Shown here: positions 58,971 to 64,000 of the stretch, piece after piece
Numbering within the stretch: position 1 is the first letter of the stretch
Layout: every line of letters starts with the position of its first letter
Source of the DNA: Candidatus Aminicenantota bacterium
GTDB lineage: Bacteria > Acidobacteriota > Aminicenantia > Aminicenantales > Aminicenantaceae
NCBI GenBank assembly: GCA_016927475.1
Contig: JAFGMO010000062.1
Coordinates: forward strand, 1-64,000
Direction of reading: 5' to 3'
Length of the DNA stretch: 64,000 nucleotides
Notes under the pieces: generated by a model
The model's input: only the letters and a program-made list of their open reading frames with translations
Database searches by the model: none
What the model was told of the DNA's origin: nothing
Made by a program: the position numbers and the translations under genes

Positions 58971-60242
58971 ATGAATAAAAGAATATTTTCATTGGGTTTG
59001 GTTTTTAGTCTTTTTTTGTTATTGATGGGTCCAAGCGCCTGTCGGAGCCGCCTGAGCGAGGAAGAGCTTGAGGCCAAAGCACGGGATATTCATGAGAAAA
59101 TCCTGACGGTGGATACGCACTGCGATACCCCCATGCTTATGGTCCGTTCGGACTGGGATATCGGAGAGCGGCATGAGCCGTCGGAAAGAAGGGCCGCAAG
59201 GATAGATCTTCCCCGCATGAAGGAAGGAGGGCTAGACGCCGAATTTTTTGCCGCTTTTGTCGGACAGGGGAAACGGGATGAGGAAGGATATTCCCGGGCT
59301 GCATCCAGAGCTGATGCATTGCTGGACGCCATCCATAAAATGTGTTCCGACTATCCGGATTTGGTGGAATTGGCCCTGACTCCGGATGATGCCTACCGCA
59401 TAGAGGGAAAAGGCAAAAGGGCCGCTTTCATCGGGATGGAAAACGGTTACCCCATTGGAATGAACCTTTCGCTGTTGAAGAAGTATTACGACAGAGGGGT
59501 CCGCTATATCACCCTCTGTCATTCTTCCGATAACGATATCTGTGATTCCTCAACGGACAGAAGAGAACCTGAAGATAACGGCTTGAGTAATTTTGGTACC
59601 AAAGTTGTAGCCGAGTGCAACCGTCTGGGTATCATGGTTGATGTTTCCCATGTGTCTGATAAATCCTTTTATGATATCCTGGCCTGTTCACAGGCCCCGG
59701 TTATCGCTTCCCATTCAAGTGCGCGTGCCTTGTGCGATCATCCCCGAAATCTCAGCGATGAAATGCTTAAAGCCCTGGCTGAAAAAGATGGAGTGGTTCA
59801 GGTTTGTTTTGTCTCGAGTTTTGTTAAAGAAGAGGAGCCCAATCCGGAAAGGGACGCCGCTATTGCCGCCCTCAGGGAAAAATACGGGTCATTACGCTCC
59901 ATCACGAGTGAAGAAGAACGGCGCAAGATCCAGCGTGAATATGAGGCGATATTCGAAAAGTACCCTCAAGATTTAGCTACCGTGGAGGATTTGGTCGACC
60001 ATATCGACCATATGGTAGCTGTGGCCGGTGATGAGCATGTCGGCATCGGAACCGATTTTGACGGGGGGGGAGGGGTGGAAGGATGCAGCGACGTCAGCCA
60101 AATGGTCCGGGTCACGGAAGAGCTTGTCCGCCGTGGGTATACCGAAGATCAGATCCGCAAAATCTGGGGCGGAAACATTATGCGTGTTTTCCGCAAAGTG
60201 GAGGAAAAAGCGCGGGAACTTGCGGTAAAATCCTCTTCTTAG
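58971..60242 (+). CDS. Lipoprotein dipeptidase, M19 (renal dipeptidase) family
   Basis: The 423-aa protein has a lipobox (LLLMGPSACRS, lipid Cys24) and the M19 dizinc signatures: TVDTHCDTPM (His50, Asp52), FIGMENGYPIG (bridging Glu), MVDVSHVSDKS and VIASHSSARALCDHPRN (His pair), and GIGTDFDGGGGVEG. It cleaves dipeptides, including some D-amino-acid-containing ones, on the periplasmic side of a membrane. It lies 55 bp after the diheme gene and just before the peptide-binding-protein operon, so it may serve extracytoplasmic peptide use. Confidence 0.92.
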   Translation: MNKRIFSLGLVFSLFLLLMGPSACRSRLSEEELEAKARDIHEKILTVDTHCDTPMLMVRSDWDIGERHEPSERRAARIDLPRMKEGGLDAEFFAAFVGQGKRDEEGYSRAASRADALLDAIHKMCSDYPDLVELALTPDDAYRIEGKGKRAAFIGMENGYPIGMNLSLLKKYYDRGVRYITLCHSSDNDICDSSTDRREPEDNGLSNFGTKVVAECNRLGIMVDVSHVSDKSFYDILACSQAPVIASHSSARALCDHPRNLSDEMLKALAEKDGVVQVCFVSSFVKEEEPNPERDAAIAALREKYGSLRSITSEEERRKIQREYEAIFEKYPQDLATVEDLVDHIDHMVAVAGDEHVGIGTDFDGGGGVEGCSDVSQMVRVTEELVRRGYTEDQIRKIWGGNIMRVFRKVEEKARELAVKSSS

Positions 60243-60286
60243 AAAAAAATCGTTTGAATTGATCGCCTAGTATTATTGTCTGCAGG

Positions 60287-60303
60287 TGTAAATAATTTTT
60301 ACA
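60287..60303. promoter_or_regulatory. Inverted repeat TGTAAA-N5-TTTACA (second copy)
   Basis: Identical arms and spacer length to 1276-1292, and centred 79 bp upstream of the GG of the sigma-54-like element at 60373-60388 (81 bp in the first case). Confidence 0.7.
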
Positions 60304-60372
60304 TTTTTTTTGCAAGTTTCCCTCTCTTTTCATTTTTCCCCTGGGAAGAAACCGTTTTTTTCCCTTTATAGT

Positions 60373-60388
60373 TGGCATAAAACTTGGA
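60373..60388 (+). promoter_or_regulatory. Sigma-54-like promoter of the peptide-binding-protein operon
   Basis: TGGCATAAAACTTGGA shares the TGGCATAAA core with 1364-1372 and has GG and GG exactly 10 bp apart. The -12 GC is GG here, a weakened match. The start codon at 60440 lies about 40 nt after the predicted start. Confidence 0.6.
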
Positions 60389-60439
60389 TACGGTAAGAGT
60401 GTTGCATTCTATCAGCTTGTCTTCAGGAAAATTTTTGTT

Positions 60440-62038
60440 ATGAAAGGGTTTTCTTATTGGGCCGGAATTCTCGGGATATTTCTTATATTGCTAGGATTCA
60501 TATCCTTCCTTCATTCAAATTCTTCCATTGTGACGGACCGTTTCGACTATAAGGGAACCCTTCACATAAAATCTTTTGCCGAAAATTTCAGAGAAGAGAT
60601 GGATCCGGCAAGCCCGGATTCATACATTTTTGTTTCAGAACAGCTATACGATGGACTTGTACGATTAGAGAAAAAATTCAGGATCGTTCCTTCTCTGGCT
60701 GAATACTGGAAAATCTCACCGGACGGTAAAAATTACACTTTTTATCTAAGGAAAGGGGTGAAATTTCATCACGGTTCTGAGATGACGGCGGAGGATGTGA
60801 AATTTTCACTGGAAAGACTGGTTGATAGTGAGGTGAATTCTCCATATTCTCAATTTTTTATACGCAGGATTGCCGGAGCTGAAGATTTTTGGGAGAACCG
60901 CTCCAATGAGGTAAAAGGATTTAAGGTCCTGGATAAATATACGTTCGAAATCGAATGGACCAAACCTTATTCCTCGGCACTCTACTTGATGAGCATGCAT
61001 TTCTGCAAGATTCTCCCTAAAGAAGAAGTAAAGGATAGAGGGAAAGGATTTTTTCGAAAGCCATCGGGAACAGGGCCTTTTCAGTTTACATATTGGCTGA
61101 GAACTCCCAAACTGGAGATTGTCGGGATCAGGATGGAGCGATATAATGCTTACTTCGCCGGAAGACCCTATTTGGAGGCCATCGAATTCTGCCCTCTTTA
61201 TACTTTGGATCATTTTGTCGGGAAAGAAATCGATATGACCCCCGTACTTTCTCGGAAGCTTCTTTCTCCTGAGTATTACATTTATCAGGATTTATGCCTG
61301 CATCCCGTATATCTGGGAATGAGCTGCCATATCTTTCCGTTCAACAATCCACAGGTTAGGCGTGCCGTTTCTTTTGCCATCGATAAGAAAAAGCTGGCTG
61401 AGGAAGTTTATGATGTGCGCTATTCTTTTCAGGTTACGCATAACTTCATTCCTCCCAGGCTTCCGGGATTTTTCCCCAGGGAAGTTCATAACGGATGTGA
61501 TCCCAACCGGGCAAAGGAGCTTCTCCGGCAGGCAGGATTTTCAGACTCAGAGGAATTTCCCGACCTTACCCTGTTCATTGAGGCTCCCCGAACAGACCCT
61601 AAAATAAGGGCTTACAGGGAAATCCGGGACGAGCTGGGTAAACTGGGCTGGAAGCTGCGAGTGAGGTATTACAGAACGCCTGATGAAATCAGGGATTATG
61701 ACAGGCCCTATCTCGTATTTTTTGGAAGGATGATGAATATCCCTGATCCTGAGGATATTATTCGTCCCCTCTTTTTTTCCCATTCTTCGTATAATATATT
61801 AGGTTACGAGGATACGGAACTGGATGAGCTTCTACAAAATTCGGAGGTTGAAAATAGTTGGAAAAAACGGATAAACCTTTTCAGAAGGATGGAGGATATT
61901 CTGAGCGATGATCTACCGGCCCTTCCTTTATTTATCCGGCAGAATAGAATGGCTGTCCAGCCCTGGGTTAAGGGCCTGGAAGTACCGCCTCTGGGTTTAC
62001 ATTATATCGACGCCCGTAAAATATGGCTGGAGAAATAG
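60440..62038 (+). CDS. Peptide/oligopeptide-type solute-binding protein (SBP family 5)
   Basis: The 532-aa protein has an uncleaved-looking N-terminal hydrophobic anchor (about 6-26) without a lipobox. A family-5 binding-protein fold follows, with YDGLVRLEKKF, PSLAEYWKISPDGKNYTFYLRKGVKFHHG, EMTAEDVKFSLERL and VRRAVSFAIDKKKLAEEVY. Such proteins bind peptides or similar ligands for Dpp/Opp ABC importers, but no permease or ATPase gene follows. Instead a histidine kinase starts 7 bp downstream, so it may act as a ligand-presenting co-sensor as well as, or instead of, a transport component. Confidence 0.9.
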   Translation: MKGFSYWAGILGIFLILLGFISFLHSNSSIVTDRFDYKGTLHIKSFAENFREEMDPASPDSYIFVSEQLYDGLVRLEKKFRIVPSLAEYWKISPDGKNYTFYLRKGVKFHHGSEMTAEDVKFSLERLVDSEVNSPYSQFFIRRIAGAEDFWENRSNEVKGFKVLDKYTFEIEWTKPYSSALYLMSMHFCKILPKEEVKDRGKGFFRKPSGTGPFQFTYWLRTPKLEIVGIRMERYNAYFAGRPYLEAIEFCPLYTLDHFVGKEIDMTPVLSRKLLSPEYYIYQDLCLHPVYLGMSCHIFPFNNPQVRRAVSFAIDKKKLAEEVYDVRYSFQVTHNFIPPRLPGFFPREVHNGCDPNRAKELLRQAGFSDSEEFPDLTLFIEAPRTDPKIRAYREIRDELGKLGWKLRVRYYRTPDEIRDYDRPYLVFFGRMMNIPDPEDIIRPLFFSHSSYNILGYEDTELDELLQNSEVENSWKKRINLFRRMEDILSDDLPALPLFIRQNRMAVQPWVKGLEVPPLGLHYIDARKIWLEK

Positions 62039-62045
62039 TGTCTGA

Positions 62046-63509
62046 ATGATATCGTTGCATATGTCTTTGCGAACACGGTTTATGGCGACGGTCATTGCTC
62101 TTCTCACCGTCCTTGTAGGCGCCATTCTCGTTTTTGTTGAAAAACATGAAGTTCGTTCCATGCTGGAAGAAGAAAAAAGCAAAGCGGTTTGGATTGCCAG
62201 TTATATCGCCCTGCAAAATCTTGATCCACTCCTTTTTCTCTACGACCACGAAAGCGTTGAAGAAAACATTGAAGGATGGATCGATGAAAAACTCATATAC
62301 ATCGCTTTTTTTGAACGTAATAACAAGCCTTTCGCAGCCACACAGGTTGTCAAAAATAATCCGGAGCTGTACCGATCTCATTTTCTAGACCAAGAGGTCG
62401 GTCAGGAGGGATATTTTTTTGACCTGAAACGTTTGGATTTGATAGGTTTGGGGAAAGAACAGCAGGTCCTTGAGATTGAGTCCCCGATTTTTGCGGAGGG
62501 ATCTTCCATGCGCTGGGGGGCGATCAAGGTAGGATTTTCGCTGAAAGATTTACCCCAACAGATTCGAAAGACGCGTCTGACTCTCATAATTATCGGCAGT
62601 GCCGGGCTACTTGTCGGTATCCTGGGATCCCTCCTCCTGGCCCGGGGAATAACAAGTCCATTAAAAAAGCTGGTCGAAGCCACGGTTAATATATCAAGAG
62701 GAGATTTTTCCCAAAAAATTGATATTTCTGCCCAGGATGAAGTGGGAGACCTGGCCCGAAGCTTTAATGAAATGACCCATCGCCTGCTCCTGGCAAGAGA
62801 GAGAATGGAAGCCACCAACCGGAAGCTTATTCAGGCGGAAAAACTGGCTTCGATTGGGCGCATATCCGCCGGAATCGCCCATGAGATAAGAAATCCTCTG
62901 ACCTCGGTGAAGCTGAATATTCAAAAAATCTTTCAAAGCGAAAAACTCAGTGAACTGGAAAAAGAACACCTGAGCCTTTCCCAGCAGGGTATTCAGCAGA
63001 TTGAGAAATTCGTCAAGGAACTTCTCAATTATACGCGGGCATCCGAGCTCAATCTTGATTGGTTTTCCATAGAGGAAATTGTCGAAGAGTCCGTCAAGAT
63101 GATGGACGATTCTTTGGCCCTGAAAAATATTCACCTTATTCGGGACTATCAGGAAAAGCTTCCCCAGGTTTATGTTGATGGAGACAAGATCCGGCAGGTG
63201 GTGCTTAATATCCTTCGGAATGCCTATGAAGCTGTTGATGACGGAGGCGAGATCCGTATCGTTCTTGACATGATCAAAGCTTCCAAAAAAATCAGGATCG
63301 AAATTTCCGATAACGGTCCCGGAATTCGAGATAAGGATAAGGAATTGATCTATGAACCTTTTTTTACAACCAAAGCCACAGGTATCGGTTTGGGGCTGGC
63401 CAACGCCCGTAAAGTTGTGGAGCAGCATATGGGAACCATCAGCCTGATCAAATCCGGGGAAAAGGGGACGATTTTTGAGATCTGTATTCCCTATGAGGAA
63501 CTAAAATGA
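62046..63509 (+). CDS. Membrane sensor histidine kinase
   Basis: The 487-aa kinase has two membrane helices (about 12-32 and 180-200) enclosing a ~145-residue extracytoplasmic sensor domain. A HAMP linker (about 200-255, ITSPLKKLVEATVNISRGDF), HisKA with phospho-acceptor AGIAHEIRNPL, and an ATPase domain with NILRNAYEA, DNGPGI and GIGLGLANA follow. The gene lies between the solute-binding protein and the NtrC-type regulator gene, overlapping the latter by 4 bp. The three genes are predicted to work as one sensory unit. ATG 62061 is an alternative start. Confidence 0.93.
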   Translation: MISLHMSLRTRFMATVIALLTVLVGAILVFVEKHEVRSMLEEEKSKAVWIASYIALQNLDPLLFLYDHESVEENIEGWIDEKLIYIAFFERNNKPFAATQVVKNNPELYRSHFLDQEVGQEGYFFDLKRLDLIGLGKEQQVLEIESPIFAEGSSMRWGAIKVGFSLKDLPQQIRKTRLTLIIIGSAGLLVGILGSLLLARGITSPLKKLVEATVNISRGDFSQKIDISAQDEVGDLARSFNEMTHRLLLARERMEATNRKLIQAEKLASIGRISAGIAHEIRNPLTSVKLNIQKIFQSEKLSELEKEHLSLSQQGIQQIEKFVKELLNYTRASELNLDWFSIEEIVEESVKMMDDSLALKNIHLIRDYQEKLPQVYVDGDKIRQVVLNILRNAYEAVDDGGEIRIVLDMIKASKKIRIEISDNGPGIRDKDKELIYEPFFTTKATGIGLGLANARKVVEQHMGTISLIKSGEKGTIFEICIPYEELK

Positions 63510-64000
63510 AATCCATATTAATCATTGATGATGATCATTTGATACGGAAGACCTTGTCTTCTCATCTTTCCAAAAGAGGGCTGGATGTCCACCTGGCTGA
63601 AAACGGTGAAACGGGCCTTCTCTCGTTCGATGAAAATTCACCCGACCTTGTCATCCTGGATATACGTTTGCCTGATATCGACGGCTTGGATGTCCTGAAG
63701 AACATCAAGGAAAAGGGTGGGGATGCCGCTGTTATTATCATGACCGCCTATGATGACATGAAAACGACGGTTGAAGCCATCAAACTCGGAGCTTTTGAAT
63801 ATCTTGTTAAACCGCTTGACTATGTCGAATTGGATTTAACGGTCGATAACGCTTTTCAAGTCAGGAACCTGGAGAACAGGCTCAGTTATCTTGTCGAGGA
63901 GAAGCAAAAGGAGTACACCATTGATAACATCATCGGCCGTTCACCGCAGATGCGCGAGGTTTTCAAGCTGATCGGATCCGTAGCCGGCAGCCGGACGAAT
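63506..64000 (+). CDS. NtrC-type response regulator (partial, runs off the window)
   Basis: The first 165 residues are visible. The receiver domain begins MKSILIIDDDHLIRK, with phospho-acceptor Asp52 (LVILDIRLPDIDG), conserved Thr in IIMTAYDD and Lys in YLVKPLD. A linker leads into IIGRSPQMREVFKLIGSVA, the opening of the sigma-54 AAA+ domain, so the rest should hold a GAFTGA loop and a DNA-binding domain. It overlaps the kinase gene by 4 bp (ATGA). It could bind the TGTAAA-N5-TTTACA site in front of its own operon. Confidence 0.92.
   Translation, partial: MKSILIIDDDHLIRKTLSSHLSKRGLDVHLAENGETGLLSFDENSPDLVILDIRLPDIDGLDVLKNIKEKGGDAAVIIMTAYDDMKTTVEAIKLGAFEYLVKPLDYVELDLTVDNAFQVRNLENRLSYLVEEKQKEYTIDNIIGRSPQMREVFKLIGSVAGSRTN

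Overview
The window is bacterial, gene-dense and of moderate GC content. It reads as a Gram-negative-type anaerobe. An outer-membrane secretin and many lipoproteins point to two membranes. An oxygen-sensitive class III ribonucleotide reductase, a PerR-type regulator next to a rubrerythrin, and many radical-SAM or ferritin-like proteins point to anaerobic life with occasional oxidative stress. Peptidases, an amidase and a peptide-type solute-binding protein suggest a peptide-using heterotroph. Lineage cannot be settled from sequence alone; the mix is compatible with Acidobacteriota/Aminicenantota-like bacteria, but that is only a guess.

Layout. 1-4110: Lrp/AsnC regulator, AdoMet decarboxylase, secreted M1 peptidase. 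4136-8718 (minus): sigma-54 response regulator, large membrane PDZ/GAF/PAS histidine kinase and a small exported protein. 8923-16438: type IV pilus assembly operon pilC-B-M-N-O-P-Q, then tRNA(CAU) and tilS. 18380-22086 (minus): asparagine synthetase and a GT-C type glycosyltransferase. 22474-29018: four pseudopilin-like proteins and a PilY1-like adhesin. 29154-32463 (minus): ABC exporter, TPR protein and prepilin peptidase. 32569-37892: ferritin-like protein, Memo-family protein, agmatinase, free methionine sulfoxide reductase and a 65-aa protein, separated by repeat-rich spacers. 38220-41855: FecR/SR-rich surface protein and two small exported proteins. 41876-45020 (minus): amidase, mini zinc-ribbon protein, MFS transporter. 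45401-50187: nrdD, glutaredoxin, nrdG, dut, a SPOUT methyltransferase and OsmC. 50204-54454 (minus): lipid-type cluster (lipid kinase, SDR, VTT protein, radical SAM/SPASM, CDP-alcohol phosphatidyltransferase). 54583-60242: GNAT protein, perR, rubrerythrin, diheme lipoprotein, dipeptidase. 60440-64000: peptide-binding protein, histidine kinase and a truncated NtrC-type regulator.

The most interesting signal is regulatory. The M1 peptidase gene and the peptide-binding-protein/kinase/regulator operon lie 59 kb apart. Each has a sigma-54 type -24/-12 element with the same TGGCATAAA core, and each has the same inverted repeat TGTAAA-N5-TTTACA about 80 bp upstream of it. This predicts a sigma-54 peptide-response regulon controlled by an NtrC-type activator, probably one of the two encoded here. 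A third sigma-54 promoter with a different palindrome precedes the FecR/SR-rich gene.

Other non-coding structure includes three families of short dispersed repeats. One is a MITE-like ~210-bp element with terminal inverted repeats, in three copies. There are PerR-like boxes on the perR promoter, two probable leaderless promoters overlapped by perfect palindromes, a transcription-attenuator-like leader before nrdD, and a structured spacer of unknown function near 37.2 kb.
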